Shown: piece by piece, positions 26,540 to 36,454 of the stretch | How positions within the stretch are numbered: the stretch's first letter is position 1 | Layout: each line of letters opens with the position of its first letter | Assembly (NCBI RefSeq): GCF_014679505.1 | Contig: NZ_CP061474.1 | Location: forward strand, 2,056,001 to 2,120,000 | Reading direction: 5' to 3' | Origin: Geobacillus sp. 46C-IIa | GTDB taxonomy: Bacteria > Bacillota > Bacilli > Bacillales > Anoxybacillaceae | Length of the DNA: 64,000 bases | Program-made: the position numbers and the translations under genes | Notes under the pieces: model-generated | Told to the model about the DNA's origin: nothing | The model's database searches: none | Seen by the model: only the letters and a program-made list of their open reading frames with translations

Positions 26540-27030
26540 GTAAGTGACATGATCGAAGCGTTATATCAACACTCGATCAGCACAGGAACGCTGGCCAATC
26601 TGGTGAAACGAGAGAGCCAAGCTTTGGAGCCAAACATGGACATCATCGAAGAAGCTTTGCTGGATTCCAACATCCTGCATGTCGATGAAACGAGTTTGCA
26701 CATCGAAGGGAAACGGGCATGGGTTCCTATCGCGTGCACATCGAAATATACGTACTTGGCTCCTCACGCTTTCGTAGAAAGAAAGTGACCGATGATATCG
26801 GGATTCTTCCCCGATATCAAGGGACGATGATGCATGATGCGTTCGGTACGTACCCGAACTACACCGAAGCCATCCACGCTCTTTGTCATGCCCATCATTT
26901 GCGTGATCTGAAAAGCTTCATCGAACAAGGGCCGACATGGGCCATGCGCATGACCACCTTTCTGTTCGCTGCCAAGCAGGCGGTCGAAGTCCATCACGGT
27001 GCACTTCCTAACGAAGAGCGGATCTTTGTT
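26540..27030 (+). pseudogene. IS66-family transposase fragment, frameshifted
   Basis: Two frames carry consecutive parts of an IS66 transposase. The first has SDMIEALYQHSISTGTLANL, NILHVDETSLHIEGKRAW and KYTYLAPHAF. The second has GILPRYQGTMMHDAFGTYP, HALCHAHHLRDLKSF and PTWAMRMTTFLFAAKQAVE. The shift is near 26770-26790. The N-terminal domains, the last catalytic Glu region and the accessory IS66 genes are absent. It is a dead fragment. Confidence 0.85.
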
Positions 27031-27033
27031 AAG

Positions 27034-27078
27034 CAACAAGCCCGCTCCTCACTTTCATGCGCGGAGGCGGGCTGTTGG
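27034..27078 (-). terminator. Terminator-like hairpin of the HEAT/SEC-C gene
   Basis: CAACAAGCCCGCTCCTC pairs with GGAGGCGGGCTGTTGG with a 12-base loop, 20 bases past the stop on minus. The T-run is poor (TTGTTGCTTAAC). Confidence 0.6.
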
Positions 27079-27097
27079 TTAGGCCAAGTATGTGTGC

Positions 27098-28264
27098 TTA
27101 CTTCCCGCAGCACTTTTTATACTTTTTCCCGCTGCCGCATGGACACGGGTCGTTGCGGCCGATTTTTGGCTCTTCCCGGCGGTATGGAACGTTTTTCGGC
27201 AAAGGCGGATTTTGCAACAACGCTTGAAAATGGCGGTATCTTTGATCGGCGAGCGCCTTCCATTTTTCTAATTTCGGATGGTCGAGCCCTAGAATTGTAT
27301 AATATCCGTAAGCGGTTTGTTCTACATCGATCAGCCCGGAATGCCCCCGTTTTTCCACTCTTTCTAAATATTCTTCCACTTCCGGAAGCGCTTCTTGATC
27401 CAGCTGGTGGCAAAGCGCCTCAAAGCAAAACGCGCGCATGTCATCATCGCGCAGCTTGGAAAACACCTCCCGCAATACACGGACGGCCTGCTTTGATTTG
27501 ATGTTGGCGAGCACATGAATGGCCGAAAAGGCCGCTTCCTTTTGAAAAGCATATGGGCGCACGGCTTCGATGACTTCGCCGTTTTGAAACGCCGACAACG
27601 CATAAACGACTTGATCGAGGAGCACATCGTCATCCTGTCGTTCCAGCAACGAGGCTAGTCTTGGAATATACTCGGTGGCGCCAATCAACGAGAGCGCATA
27701 CACCGCCAAAATACCGTCGTACGAAAACCATGGCTGCTGTTCATTTTTCATCCACGTGAGACTCACGTCTTCCTTTGTCAGCCACTCGCGCTCAACGAGA
27801 ACGCGCACGACTTGCTTGGCGGCGAAAAACAAGTTCTGGTTAAACATCTCTTCCTGTTCCAAGCGGGAAAGCAAAGAAAAGTAGTGATCCCATACGTCGT
27901 CTTCCGCTCCCTCGGCCACAAGCCGGACAGCGCGTTGCCAAGCCCGCGGGAAGTGGCGAAGCAGCTGCTGTCCGTAGGTTTCAAGTTGCGCAACCGAAAA
28001 CGGGAAAAACCAGCGGACATACTTGGCCGCATCTTTGATGGTCAACAACTGTTCAAGCGCCCGATCGGTCAGCGGTTGTTTCGATACGCCGTGCAAAATC
28101 ATGCTTCGCGTTTCCTCGTCGGCAGTTGTGACGGCCTCGTCAATGAGACGCTCAACCCACGCAGCTGGAACGCCTGGATACTCCTCTATTGCGTAAAAGG
28201 CAAACTGACGGAGGAGAGGATCTTCACAAAATAAATATGGTTCGATGGTTTCTAAAAAGGACAT
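27098..28264 (-). CDS. HEAT-like repeat protein with C-terminal SEC-C zinc motif
   Basis: A 388-residue soluble protein. Most of it is short helical pairs resembling HEAT repeats (for example [19 protein letters not shown] and [19 protein letters not shown]). The last 20 residues are a SEC-C zinc motif, [19 protein letters not shown], of the type found at the SecA C-terminus, which binds zinc and nucleic acid or ribosome partners. No enzymatic motif is seen. The start at 28264 is chosen for [10 protein letters not shown] with AAGGTGG upstream. It stands alone, is not an SecA, and its function is unknown. Confidence 0.8.
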   Translation of the reverse strand: MSFLETIEPYLFCEDPLLRQFAFYAIEEYPGVPAAWVERLIDEAVTTADEETRSMILHGVSKQPLTDRALEQLLTIKDAAKYVRWFFPFSVAQLETYGQQLLRHFPRAWQRAVRLVAEGAEDDVWDHYFSLLSRLEQEEMFNQNLFFAAKQVVRVLVEREWLTKEDVSLTWMKNEQQPWFSYDGILAVYALSLIGATEYIPRLASLLERQDDDVLLDQVVYALSAFQNGEVIEAVRPYAFQKEAAFSAIHVLANIKSKQAVRVLREVFSKLRDDDMRAFCFEALCHQLDQEALPEVEEYLERVEKRGHSGLIDVEQTAYGYYTILGLDHPKLEKWKALADQRYRHFQALLQNPPLPKNVPYRREEPKIGRNDPCPCGSGKKYKKCCGK

Positions 28265-28284
28265 GATCACACCCACCTTTTTCT

Positions 28285-28443
28285 TCATTCGTCTCTGGTG
28301 CCAGCCGGACATCGACGTTCAGCTAGTCCCATGACGAATATTTGCCATTTTAACACTCCAACTGCAAAAATCGCAACGAAAACTATGGCCGTGACAGCGG
28401 TCGAAACGATGGTGATCGGCAGCCAATTAGATGCCAAAAGATG
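28285..28443 (-). pseudogene. C-terminal remnant of a holin-like (CidA/LrgA type) membrane protein
   Basis: A minus-strand frame encodes LLASNWLPITIVSTAVTAIV then FVAIFAVGVLKWQIF before a TGA. The LxxxxLPIxxSTxxTxIV pattern and the single hydrophobic segment resemble the last membrane helix of CidA/LrgA proteins. There is an upstream stop and no N-terminal part. Assignment rests on a short match by eye. Confidence 0.4.
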
Positions 28444-28573
28444 AATACAGGGGCATTTCTGTCATAGCTGTGCCCCCTTTATAATCATCGACAAAATCGC
28501 GTCTGTTTGAAACCGTCTTTTCTTCTCGTTAGCTTGCTTGTCTGATATACTAGAGAGAAAGGAGGTGAATGTT

Positions 28574-29053
28574 ATGGAAGAAAAAACGATATTGGCGCAA
28601 ATTTTGCAAGCGCTTGATTTGTACGCGGCAGATATGCGCAAGCAGTTCGAAGCGCTCTATGAGAAATTTGACTCACTTCAACACCAAGTCCAAGCGCTGA
28701 ACGAACAAACGAACATGATGAACAAACGCATCGGAGACATGGACAGACGCATCGAAGAGATGGACAAACGTATCGAAGACATGGATAAGCACATCGAAGA
28801 GATGGACAATCGCATGGAAGGAATGAACGGACGCCTGCAAGAAATGGATGGGCGCATCGAGGAGATGGACGGACGGTTTGAGCGGCAAATCGCCCAGTTG
28901 GAGCGCACCGTGAACGAACGGTTCGAACGGCTCGAAGCGAAACTCGGCCACATCCGCGTCGAACTGGCTGAAACACAAGAGACCGTCGACTTCCACTCCG
29001 TCAAAATCGCCCAGCATGATCGAAAAATCCGCCATTTGCTTCACACCCGATAA
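28574..29053 (+). CDS. Coiled-coil protein with heptad repeats
   Basis: A 159-residue, highly charged protein. Residues 49-104 are eight seven-residue repeats of the form M-D-x-R-I-E-E, encoded by 21-base tandem repeats (28718-28885), with long predicted helices before and after. It has no signal peptide, no cysteines and no enzymatic motif. The start at 28574 has AAAGGAGGTG directly upstream. The coiled coil suggests a trimer or dimer rod or a scaffold; similar repeats occur in phage fibre and haemolysin-XhlA-like proteins, but I do not assign it to these. The repeat number may vary between strains. Confidence 0.8.
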   Translation: MEEKTILAQILQALDLYAADMRKQFEALYEKFDSLQHQVQALNEQTNMMNKRIGDMDRRIEEMDKRIEDMDKHIEEMDNRMEGMNGRLQEMDGRIEEMDGRFERQIAQLERTVNERFERLEAKLGHIRVELAETQETVDFHSVKIAQHDRKIRHLLHTR

Positions 29054-29106
29054 CATCTCCACTGCCATCATGCCCCCGCTCTTCCATCAGGGCGGGGGCA
29101 CGCACA

Positions 29107-30018
29107 TTAAGACAGTTCACAGGCAAGGTCGGCCGCCAAGGCGGCGTTGTTTTTCACTAAGGCGATGTTCGCTTTTAAGCTTTTCCCGTCGGTTAATGTT
29201 TTCACCCGGTCAAGCAAAAACGGGGTGACCGCTTTGCCGGTGATGTGCTGTTGTTCCGCTTCCTTGAGCGCTTGTTCGATGATGGCGGTGATGTACGATT
29301 CCTCGAGCTCATCTTCTTTTGGGACAGGATTGGCGACGACGATGCCGCCGTCTAAGCCGAGCGCCCATTTTGTTTCAATGAACGTGGCGATCTCTTTGGC
29401 GCTGTCTAAGCGGTAATCGACGCGAAACGGGCTTGTCCGCGAGTAAAACGCCGGCAGGACGTCCGTCTGATAGCCGAGAACCGGAACGCCGTGCGTCTCG
29501 AGGTATTCAAGCGTCAATCCTAAATCCAAAATCGATTTCGCCCCGGCGCAGACAACCGCAACGTTTGTTTGCGCGAGTTCTTGCAAGTCAGCCGAGATGT
29601 CCATCGTCTGTTCGGCACCGCGGTGCACTCCGCCGATGCCGCCGGTCGCAAACACGCGGATGCCAGCCATCGCAGCACAAATCATCGTCCCCGCCACGGT
29701 GGTCGCCCCGTGTTTCTTCATGGCGATGACATACGGCAAGTCGCGGCGGCTCACTTTTTCAATGTCGCGGCTTGTGCCTAAAAACTCAAGCTCGTCATCC
29801 GTCAACCCGATTTTGATCTTCCCATCGATGATCGCGATCGTCGCCGGCACAGCGCCGCGGCCGCGGATCAGTTGTTCGACGTCTTTGGCCGTTTGCACGT
29901 TTTCCGGATACGGCATGCCGTGGGAAATGATCGTTGACTCCAACGCAACGATCGGCTTCTGTTCCGCTTTTGCCGCGGCTGCTTCTTCAGAAAAAACAAG
30001 GATGTCGTTGATCATCAT
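29107..30018 (-). CDS. psuG: Pseudouridine-5'-phosphate glycosidase
   Basis: A 303-residue enzyme that splits pseudouridine 5'-phosphate into uracil and ribose 5-phosphate, breaking the C-glycosidic bond. Family signatures are [17 protein letters not shown] at the N-terminus, [56 protein letters not shown] and [18 protein letters not shown], with the metal and catalytic Glu/Lys sites in these segments. Length is typical. The start overlaps the stop of psuK by four bases (ATGA), so the two are one unit. Together they allow recycling of pseudouridine from RNA breakdown. Confidence 0.95.
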   Translation of the reverse strand: MMINDILVFSEEAAAAKAEQKPIVALESTIISHGMPYPENVQTAKDVEQLIRGRGAVPATIAIIDGKIKIGLTDDELEFLGTSRDIEKVSRRDLPYVIAMKKHGATTVAGTMICAAMAGIRVFATGGIGGVHRGAEQTMDISADLQELAQTNVAVVCAGAKSILDLGLTLEYLETHGVPVLGYQTDVLPAFYSRTSPFRVDYRLDSAKEIATFIETKWALGLDGGIVVANPVPKEDELEESYITAIIEQALKEAEQQHITGKAVTPFLLDRVKTLTDGKSLKANIALVKNNAALAADLACELS

Positions 30019-30950
30019 TCTCCTCCTTTACCAAAATACTGTTCATACGCTGCTCGCAACTGTTGTTCCGTCAGAGCGGGATTCACCGTTTCAGCCGTCT
30101 GCAGCGTCAATGCCGCGTTGCTCATCCCGAGGCGGCAGGCGTCTTCCACCGCATGTCCGCCTAAGACGCCGTACAAAAATCCGGCCGCGAACGCATCGCC
30201 TGCTCCGGTAGCATCAATGACCTTAATGGCAGGCGCCGCGATCGCTCCCCTCTCCCCTTGCCTTGTCGCGTACACGACGCCTTCAGCTCCGCGTGTGATG
30301 ACGATGGTTTCCACACCAAAACGAAAAAGCGATTCGATCGCATCGTCAAGGGGGGGTTCCCCGGAAAGCGCCATGGCTTCCGCCTGATTCGTGACAAGCC
30401 ACGTGACACCGGTGAGATCGGCCGGCAATCGCTTCACTTTGGGAACAGACACGGTCACAACGCAAAGCGGAAGGCGCTCTTGGCGGCACTGCCTGATCGC
30501 CCAGGAGATGACATCAGGCGGGAAATTCGTATCGAGCACGACAGTGGAAATCGGACCGAATTCCCGCCATCGCTGCTTCAGCCATTCACTTCGTACGGCA
30601 TCGTAAATCGCCATATCGGCCAAGGCGAGCACCATCTCGCCATGCTCATCAAGCACCGCTGTATAGGCACCAGTGTTCGCTTCGGGTATTCGCGTGACCA
30701 GCCTTGTGTCAACATATGGACTCGTCGCATCAATGAGCCATTGCCCGTCATGATCGCCGCCAACCACGCTGAGGAGCGAAACGTTTTGCCCGAGCCTCCC
30801 GAGATTTTCAGCGATGTTTCTCGCCACCCCGCCCGCGGTCTGCGTGCTCGCGACAGGATGGGACGTGCCGAGCTCAAGCGGCACAAGCAACCGTGCTTTC
30901 CGATCAACATTCACCCCGCCGATGCAGACGATGGAACCTTTCATTCGCAT
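30015..30950 (-). CDS. psuK: Pseudouridine kinase, PfkB family
   Basis: A 311-residue sugar kinase of the PfkB/ribokinase family. The N-terminal [17 protein letters not shown] has the GG motif and the C-terminal [18 protein letters not shown] carries the catalytic Asp and anion hole. The specific call as pseudouridine kinase rests on the overlap with psuG, the next enzyme; the fold alone would only say sugar or nucleoside kinase. The start at 30950 is preferred because AAAGGA is eight bases upstream; ATG codons at 30959 and 30944 are possible, while longer starts have no site. The product feeds pseudouridine 5'-phosphate to PsuG. Confidence 0.88.
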   Translation of the reverse strand: MRMKGSIVCIGGVNVDRKARLLVPLELGTSHPVASTQTAGGVARNIAENLGRLGQNVSLLSVVGGDHDGQWLIDATSPYVDTRLVTRIPEANTGAYTAVLDEHGEMVLALADMAIYDAVRSEWLKQRWREFGPISTVVLDTNFPPDVISWAIRQCRQERLPLCVVTVSVPKVKRLPADLTGVTWLVTNQAEAMALSGEPPLDDAIESLFRFGVETIVITRGAEGVVYATRQGERGAIAAPAIKVIDATGAGDAFAAGFLYGVLGGHAVEDACRLGMSNAALTLQTAETVNPALTEQQLRAAYEQYFGKGGE

Positions 30951-31042
30951 GTCTTTCATCCTTTCGGGCGCATCCATTCGAGAATGACGTCCCTGCTTCC
31001 AACCCTTCCTAATTGTATCATACAGCACCTGCAAATAAAAAA

Positions 31043-31067
31043 GCACCCCGTCTATATAGCGGGATGC
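31043..31067 (-). terminator. Terminator of the YeeE-type transporter gene
   Basis: On minus GCATCCCG CTATATAGA CGGGGTGC TTTTTT, eight bases after the stop. A clear intrinsic terminator. Confidence 0.85.
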
Positions 31068-31074
31068 AAGATTG

Positions 31075-32298
31075 CTAGTTTTTATATGCGCAATACGGGC
31101 GCAACTTGACACCGATCAAGCTGCCAAGGAAGGCAAACACAAACCAAATCCAACCATGGACGCTGAAGGAAGCGATGCCGCTGAAGTACGCGCCGATGTT
31201 GCAGCCGAACGCCAACCGGGCGCCGTACCCCATCATCAATCCGCCGATGAGTGCGCCAATTGTCATGCGCGCCGGCCGCTTCCACTGAAGCGGTTTTGTA
31301 TAGCGGCCCGCGAGCGCTGCCGCCAATAAGGCGCCGACCATCAAGCTGATGTCCATCACGGTCGTTGTATCGTAGTAGAGTGGGTTCCCCAGCGCCTGGC
31401 GTTTCGCTTCATCTTGCCAGTACGCCCAGGCCGTCGGATCGACGCCAAACAGTTGCACAAACTTCGCGCCCCACAGGGCAAACGCGGATGTGACCCCCCA
31501 CGGTGAACCTTTGAACATGAGAACAAGCACGTTCATCAGCGCCAATAATAACGCGCCAACCAACAATGACCACGGACCTTTGTAAATGGTTTTCCATCCG
31601 TGGCGGCGTTCGAGCGGCGTCGTCAACAGCTTGCCGTGACGCCGCTTTTCCATCACTGTCACGACATAATAGACAACCGCCAGCAAAACAAGCTGCAACA
31701 GAAAGCCGCCCCATGCGCCAAGCGAGGCGATAAGCGAAATCGGCTCGACGTGCGGCATACGCATCCAAACATCGAAATGCGTTGTCGCAATGACCGACCC
31801 AGCGATAAACCCGATCAAGGTGACAACACCGTTCGCATCACCGCCGCCAATATGATACAGCGTCCCAGACGCGCAGCCATCACCCAGCTGCATGCCGATC
31901 CCGAAAATAAAGGCGCCAATCATCACAGCAATGCCGACTTCATGCACATTCCCGGCAACGGAATGGCCGAATATCGATCCTTTCATCAGCAGCGGCAAAA
32001 ACAATGCACTTGCCGCCGCCATCATGATCATCTGCGCCCGAATGCCTTCCCCTTGGCGGTACAAAATGAATTTCCGCCATGCCGAAGTAAAACCGAAATG
32101 AGCTTGATACAGCACAAAGCCGCCGAACGCTCCCAACAAATACAAAAGCGCCTGTTGCCAAGACACGCGGCTATATAAGAACAGCGCTCCACCGATTAGT
32201 ACGAAGCAGGAGACCGCAATGATCCATACGGTTGGATTTTTAGGGGCGTTCGCTGCCTGTTTCGCGCGAACGTCTTGTTGTTGTGCAGTCAACTCCAT
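31075..32298 (-). CDS. YeeE/YedE-type sulfur-compound transporter (TsuA-like)
   Basis: A 407-residue membrane protein with about ten hydrophobic segments and two related halves. Each half contains the conserved cysteine block of the family: GMQLGDGCASGTLYHIGGG in the first and RLAFGCNIGAYFSGIASFS in the second. YeeE/TsuA proteins take up thiosulfate or related sulfur species through relays of cysteines, which fits this protein. The TusA-like partner (YeeD) often found next to it is absent here. It stands alone with its own terminator. Exact substrate is inferred. Confidence 0.87.
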   Translation of the reverse strand: MELTAQQQDVRAKQAANAPKNPTVWIIAVSCFVLIGGALFLYSRVSWQQALLYLLGAFGGFVLYQAHFGFTSAWRKFILYRQGEGIRAQMIMMAAASALFLPLLMKGSIFGHSVAGNVHEVGIAVMIGAFIFGIGMQLGDGCASGTLYHIGGGDANGVVTLIGFIAGSVIATTHFDVWMRMPHVEPISLIASLGAWGGFLLQLVLLAVVYYVVTVMEKRRHGKLLTTPLERRHGWKTIYKGPWSLLVGALLLALMNVLVLMFKGSPWGVTSAFALWGAKFVQLFGVDPTAWAYWQDEAKRQALGNPLYYDTTTVMDISLMVGALLAAALAGRYTKPLQWKRPARMTIGALIGGLMMGYGARLAFGCNIGAYFSGIASFSVHGWIWFVFAFLGSLIGVKLRPYCAYKN

Positions 32299-32382
32299 GA
32301 TGCATAATCCCTCTTTCCCATTTTGTTTACCTTTATAATACTATAAAACTTATTGATTTTCTATGATTTAAACCACAAATGT

Positions 32383-32410
32383 TTCACCTCAGCGGCTGAT
32401 CGGGTATAAT
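32383..32410 (+). promoter_or_regulatory. Sigma-A promoter of mscL
   Basis: TTCACC, 16 bases, TATAAT, 34 bases before the mscL start. The -10 is a perfect consensus. Confidence 0.65.
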
Positions 32411-32443
32411 GCAGACGGACACTTTCTTAGGAAGGAGATTGGC

Positions 32444-32836
32444 ATGTGGAACGAATTTAAAAAATTCGCCCTTCGCGGCAATGTGGTCGATTTGGCCGTC
32501 GGGGTCATCATCGGCGGAGCGTTCGGCAAAATCGTTTCTTCGCTTGTCAATGACATCATCATGCCGCTCATCGGTTTGATTTTAGGCGGCATCAACTTCA
32601 GCGATTTGTCTTGGAAAGTCGGCAAGGCGGTAGTCAAATACGGCGCGTTTATTCAAACGGTCGTTGATTTTTTGATCATCGCGTTCTCCATTTTCCTGTT
32701 TGTCAAACTGATCAATACGCTGTACGAGCGCATGAAGAAACAGGAAGAGGTGAAGGAAACAGCGCCGACATTGACAAAAGAAGAGGAGCTGCTCACCGAA
32801 ATCCGCGATTTGTTAAAGCAGCGGGAAACGATGTGA
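32444..32836 (+). CDS. mscL: Large-conductance mechanosensitive channel
   Basis: A 130-residue inner-membrane channel that opens under hypo-osmotic stress to release solutes. The N-terminal amphipathic helix and TM1 match the family exactly ([20 protein letters not shown]), followed by the periplasmic-side loop and TM2 ([19 protein letters not shown]) and a charged C-terminal helix ([13 protein letters not shown]). AGGAAGGAGA lies before the ATG. It is a single gene, followed by a 12-base-stem hairpin. Confidence 0.97.
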   Translation: MWNEFKKFALRGNVVDLAVGVIIGGAFGKIVSSLVNDIIMPLIGLILGGINFSDLSWKVGKAVVKYGAFIQTVVDFLIIAFSIFLFVKLINTLYERMKKQEEVKETAPTLTKEEELLTEIRDLLKQRETM

Positions 32837-32950
32837 GCGTCTGTCTATGGTACGAAGCGGAACGGCCGGGCGAAGCCATATTGGCAGCGCCGATGCGGAC
32901 GGCCGCCTCGCAAGCTTCGGAGTTTCGATACTGCCGCTCTATCAAACGAA

Positions 32951-32991
32951 ATCATCCACCCTCAAGCGAACGAATCGCTAGGGTGGATGAT
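32951..32991. terminator. Palindrome between mscL and the lipoprotein gene
   Basis: ATCATCCACCCT / AGGGTGGATGAT is a perfect 12-base inverted repeat with a 17-base loop between converging genes. T-runs are weak on both sides. Confidence 0.55.
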
Positions 32992-33102
32992 GTTCTTCTG
33001 TTGGCGCTGATCCTCACGGCGCAAACCGCGTATAGCCAGGTCAATGATGGACGACGTCCATGATCAATATCGATTCGTTTCTGCCAAGAAACGCCTCGCG
33101 GC

Positions 33103-33633
33103 TCAATGGACGTCAATGATGACATAGTCCCAGTACGTGTTTCCGAGAAAAACAAGCAACGCCCACGTCCCCGGTTCTCTCAGCTTCATATTGGACGGAA
33201 TATGGGCGTCCGCCCCGTTGTTCGGTCCTCCCGGAACTCCCGTTGTCCAAACGCTTTTTCCGTCTACCGTTAACGCAGGAGCAAGCTTGTGGCTTCCTTT
33301 TTTCACCGCCACGATCGTCAACTTTCCTTCGGGAATGGAGTCGCCCCAGAAATGCCACATGTACTTGTTATCTTGATTGGCTGTAAACGGCGCATCAATG
33401 AACCCCACTTTATTCGTCACTCCGCGCATTTGATAATTTCCCGATGGAAAAACGGGGCTTACTTCCCAATGGATGCGCTCAATGATGTTTTGATCGATTT
33501 TGACAGGTAGCTTTTTTATATCACTCACGGTAGACGTAGGGGAATGGGCTTGTTTTTCATTCGTTTCCCATATACTGCATGCGGATAAGGAAAAAAGGAT
33601 GGCGATGGCTAGCCAATGTTTCACATTGATCAT
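33103..33633 (-). CDS. DUF4871-type lipoprotein
   Basis: A 176-residue exported protein. The N-terminus is a lipoprotein signal (MINVKHWLAIAILFSLSACS), with the lipobox LSAC giving the lipidated Cys. The mature part matches the DUF4871 family of bacilli (YhfM type): GNYQMRGVTNKVGFIDAPF, YMWHFWGD, and the end PGTWALLVFLGNTYWDYVI. Function is unknown. The start at 33633 has GGAGGGG upstream; a start 36 bases earlier would spoil the signal peptide. It is a single gene. Confidence 0.82.
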   Translation of the reverse strand: MINVKHWLAIAILFSLSACSIWETNEKQAHSPTSTVSDIKKLPVKIDQNIIERIHWEVSPVFPSGNYQMRGVTNKVGFIDAPFTANQDNKYMWHFWGDSIPEGKLTIVAVKKGSHKLAPALTVDGKSVWTTGVPGGPNNGADAHIPSNMKLREPGTWALLVFLGNTYWDYVIIDVH

Positions 33634-33741
33634 TGTTTTGGTGACCCCTCCCCCGAAGTTCGCTATCACTTAGAAGTCAAGTTCTCCTCGCTCGTTCCCG
33701 AGCGGAAAGAAACCTCCCCCTGTCTAGGCGCCTACTTATTG

Positions 33742-35070
33742 TTAAAGCAGCCAATACGCCAGCGGGGCGGTGAGGATGAGCGTTAACACCGTCCGCTCGA
33801 ACCAAATGACGAGCAGTTTCGGCAAGCTGAGCGGAATCTCAGTCGATACAATGCATGGGATGACAGCGGAAAAGAATAGGATCGCCGATACGGATACAAC
33901 AGCAATAATGAATTTCGTGACAAGCGGTGCTTCGGTGACAAGCAAGGCTGGCAAAAACATTTCGGCGATCTCGATGGCGGAGGCTTTCGCTGCCAACAAC
34001 GGCTCCGGAATTTGCAAGAGAAGAGTAAACGGATAAAACAGATAGCCCAGCCAATCAAACAACGGCGTATATTCAGCGAGCAGCAGCCCGATCAGTCCGA
34101 CCGACATAATGGAAGGCAAAATGCCCATTGTCATGATAAAGCCATCACGCAAGTTTTCCCATATGTTCGTCCCGATCCCTTTTGACTGCGCTGCCGCTTT
34201 CATCGCCTCGGACCAAGCTTGTTTCATATAGTTTCCTGTCACTTTTTGTTCGGGATCCCCCTTGCCGTCGTAGTATTCATCGCTCATGCGGCTTAGCGGC
34301 CACAACCGGGCGGTGAACGCTGTAACGGCAAACGTGACAAGAAATGTCACCCAAAAATACGTATTCCATATCGACATTAACCCTAACGTTTTTGCGACAA
34401 CCACCATAAATGTGACGGATACGGTGGAAAAACCGGTAGCGATGATCGCTGCCTCTTTCACCGTATATTTACCCTCTTTGAACACTTTGTTCGTGATCAA
34501 AAGGCCAATTGAGTAGCTGCCGACAAAGGAGGCAACCGCATCGATGGCCGAGCGGCCTGGCGTTTTCCAAATCGGCCGCATAATCGGCTGCATCCAAACA
34601 CCGACGAATTCAAGAAGCCCGTAACCAACAAGCAGAGCGAGAAAAACCGAGCCAATCGGCACAAGCAAACCAACGGAAATCACGAGCTTGTCGTACAAAA
34701 ACGGCCCCATACTCGGCTGAAACAACCATGCTGGACCGATCCGAAACACAATCATGACGGCCACGATCAATCCAAGTACTTTGAGAATGGAAAAAACAGC
34801 GGTGACAACGTCTTTGTTCCACGTCTTATGATAGAATGGATAAACCGCTCCAAGGGCAATCACCATAAGTGCATAATACGGAACGAGTCCTGGAAACTGC
34901 GCGCGAATCCATGTCACAATATGATCGAGCAAAATCGATGATGTGCCGCCGATGGGCACCGGGACGAAAAATACGAAAATGCCGATGGCGCTAAAGACGA
35001 AAAACTTCCATGCCCCTCTTGCGGGCGTTGGTGTCGGCACAGATGACGCCATATTTGTATCCGTTTTCAT
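33742..35070 (-). CDS. YjiH-family membrane protein, likely hut-linked transporter
   Basis: A 442-residue protein with about ten membrane segments, of the YjiH family (nucleoside-recognition/gate domain type). Recognisable parts are FVFSAIGIFVFFVPVPIGGT, SYSIGLLITNKVFKEGKYT and FIIAVVSVSAILFFSAVIPC. It lies downstream of hutI on the same strand, a position held by such genes in many bacilli, so a role in uptake of histidine or a related compound is inferred. No direct family evidence for the substrate is seen. There is 95 bases between it and hutI, without a clear terminator. Confidence 0.8.
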   Translation of the reverse strand: MKTDTNMASSVPTPTPARGAWKFFVFSAIGIFVFFVPVPIGGTSSILLDHIVTWIRAQFPGLVPYYALMVIALGAVYPFYHKTWNKDVVTAVFSILKVLGLIVAVMIVFRIGPAWLFQPSMGPFLYDKLVISVGLLVPIGSVFLALLVGYGLLEFVGVWMQPIMRPIWKTPGRSAIDAVASFVGSYSIGLLITNKVFKEGKYTVKEAAIIATGFSTVSVTFMVVVAKTLGLMSIWNTYFWVTFLVTFAVTAFTARLWPLSRMSDEYYDGKGDPEQKVTGNYMKQAWSEAMKAAAQSKGIGTNIWENLRDGFIMTMGILPSIMSVGLIGLLLAEYTPLFDWLGYLFYPFTLLLQIPEPLLAAKASAIEIAEMFLPALLVTEAPLVTKFIIAVVSVSAILFFSAVIPCIVSTEIPLSLPKLLVIWFERTVLTLILTAPLAYWLL

Positions 35071-35164
35071 TTCCCTCCACCCCCATTGTTCTTCTTACCG
35101 CAACTTGCGCGGCCGGAAGCGTCGCTCCCGGTCGCCAAACGCCTCAACGGAAGACCATTCCCCT

Positions 35165-36439
35165 TCAAGACCGCACCTTGCCTTCCACAACCACCACCTT
35201 CCCATCCTTCACTACCGTCTCCGCGTGATTGACGCCGTAATAGTACATCATTTGCACGTAGTTTGGGACGTTGAAAACGACCAAATCCGCTTTCTTGCCC
35301 GGTTCAAGGCTGCCGACGAGATGCGCACGGCCGATGGCGTGGGCGGCGTTGATCGTGGCGGCGGCAAGCGCCTCGGCCGGGGCCATGCGCATATGCAAAC
35401 AGGCAAGGCTCATGACCAGCGGGAGCGAGACGGTCGGCGATGAACCAGGATTGCAGTCAGTCGCTAGGGCCACAGGAACGCCGGCGTCGATCAAACGGCG
35501 GGCGTGGGCGGCCTCGGTCATTAAGAAAAATGCCGTGCCTGGCAAGAGGACGCCGATCACGCCGCGCTCCGCCATGCGCCGAAGCCCTTCGTCCGATGCG
35601 CGAAGCAGATGGTCGGCGGAAATCGCGCCGACTTCGGCGGCCAGTTCGGCGCCGCCGTACGGTTCGATTTCATCGGCGTGGATTTTCGGCGTCAAGCTGT
35701 GCGCTTTTCCCGCTTCGAGGATGCGGCGCGCCTCATCAGGAGTGAACACGCCGCGCTCGCAGAAAACGTCGTTGAATTCGGCCAAGCCCCGGCGGCTGAC
35801 CTCGGGAATCATTTCTTCGATGGTCAAGCGAATATATTCCTCCCGGTCGTGCTTCCACTCCGGCGGAACAGCGTGAGCGCCAAGAAACGTGGGGACGATG
35901 TCGACCGGGTGGGTGTCATGAAGCCGCTTGGCGACTTCAAGCTGCTTGATTTCATGCTCAAGGCTTAACCCGTAGCCGCTTTTCGCCTCAATGGTCGTGA
36001 CGCCGTGAAGCAAAAACTGATCGAGCCGACGCTTGCTTTCTTCATACAACGTCTCTTCCGGCGCCTCGCGGGTTGCCTTTGTTGTCGCATGAATGCCGCC
36101 GCCGGCGTTCATGATCTCCATATACGTCGCCCCGCCGAGGCGCATCGTCCATTCGTGTTCACGGCTGCCGGCGTAAACGAGATGGGTGTGCGGGTCGACA
36201 AGGCCAGGGGTGACCGTTTTGCCTCGGGCATCGATCACCTCTGCTTCGGCAAGCCGGTCCGCGAAACGGCGAACGAGTTCGTCGTCCGGACCAACGGCTA
36301 TGATCGTGCCGTTTTCGATCCAGACGCTGCCGTTTTCGATGATGCCTAGATCGCTCATCTTCTCCTTGACGAGCGGGGCCGCGGAGCTTCCCGCCAGCGT
36401 GACGAGCTGGTGGGCGCGGCGGACAAAGAGCGGTCGCAT
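35165..36439 (-). CDS. hutI: Imidazolonepropionase
   Basis: A 424-residue metal-dependent amidohydrolase, the third step of histidine breakdown; it opens 4-imidazolone-5-propionate to N-formimidoyl-glutamate. The metal site is visible in VDPHTHLVYAGSREHEWTMR (His-x-His), later in the HADEIEPYGG region and in LATDCNPGSSPT. The segment TTIEAKSGYGLSLEHEIKQL is a family hallmark. The length is normal and AAAGGAG precedes the start. It follows hutU after 15 bases and shares its transcript. Confidence 0.97.
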   Translation of the reverse strand: MRPLFVRRAHQLVTLAGSSAAPLVKEKMSDLGIIENGSVWIENGTIIAVGPDDELVRRFADRLAEAEVIDARGKTVTPGLVDPHTHLVYAGSREHEWTMRLGGATYMEIMNAGGGIHATTKATREAPEETLYEESKRRLDQFLLHGVTTIEAKSGYGLSLEHEIKQLEVAKRLHDTHPVDIVPTFLGAHAVPPEWKHDREEYIRLTIEEMIPEVSRRGLAEFNDVFCERGVFTPDEARRILEAGKAHSLTPKIHADEIEPYGGAELAAEVGAISADHLLRASDEGLRRMAERGVIGVLLPGTAFFLMTEAAHARRLIDAGVPVALATDCNPGSSPTVSLPLVMSLACLHMRMAPAEALAAATINAAHAIGRAHLVGSLEPGKKADLVVFNVPNYVQMMYYYGVNHAETVVKDGKVVVVEGKVRS

Positions 36440-36454
36440 AGGCGGTTCTCCTTT

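Noticed and set aside
28718..28885. Tandem repeats as a possible CRISPR array
   Set aside because: Units are directly adjacent without spacers and encode an in-frame heptad; no cas genes nearby.
33103..33358. Alternative minus frame within the DUF4871 gene
   Set aside because: No signal peptide and no start signal; the lipoprotein frame explains the region.
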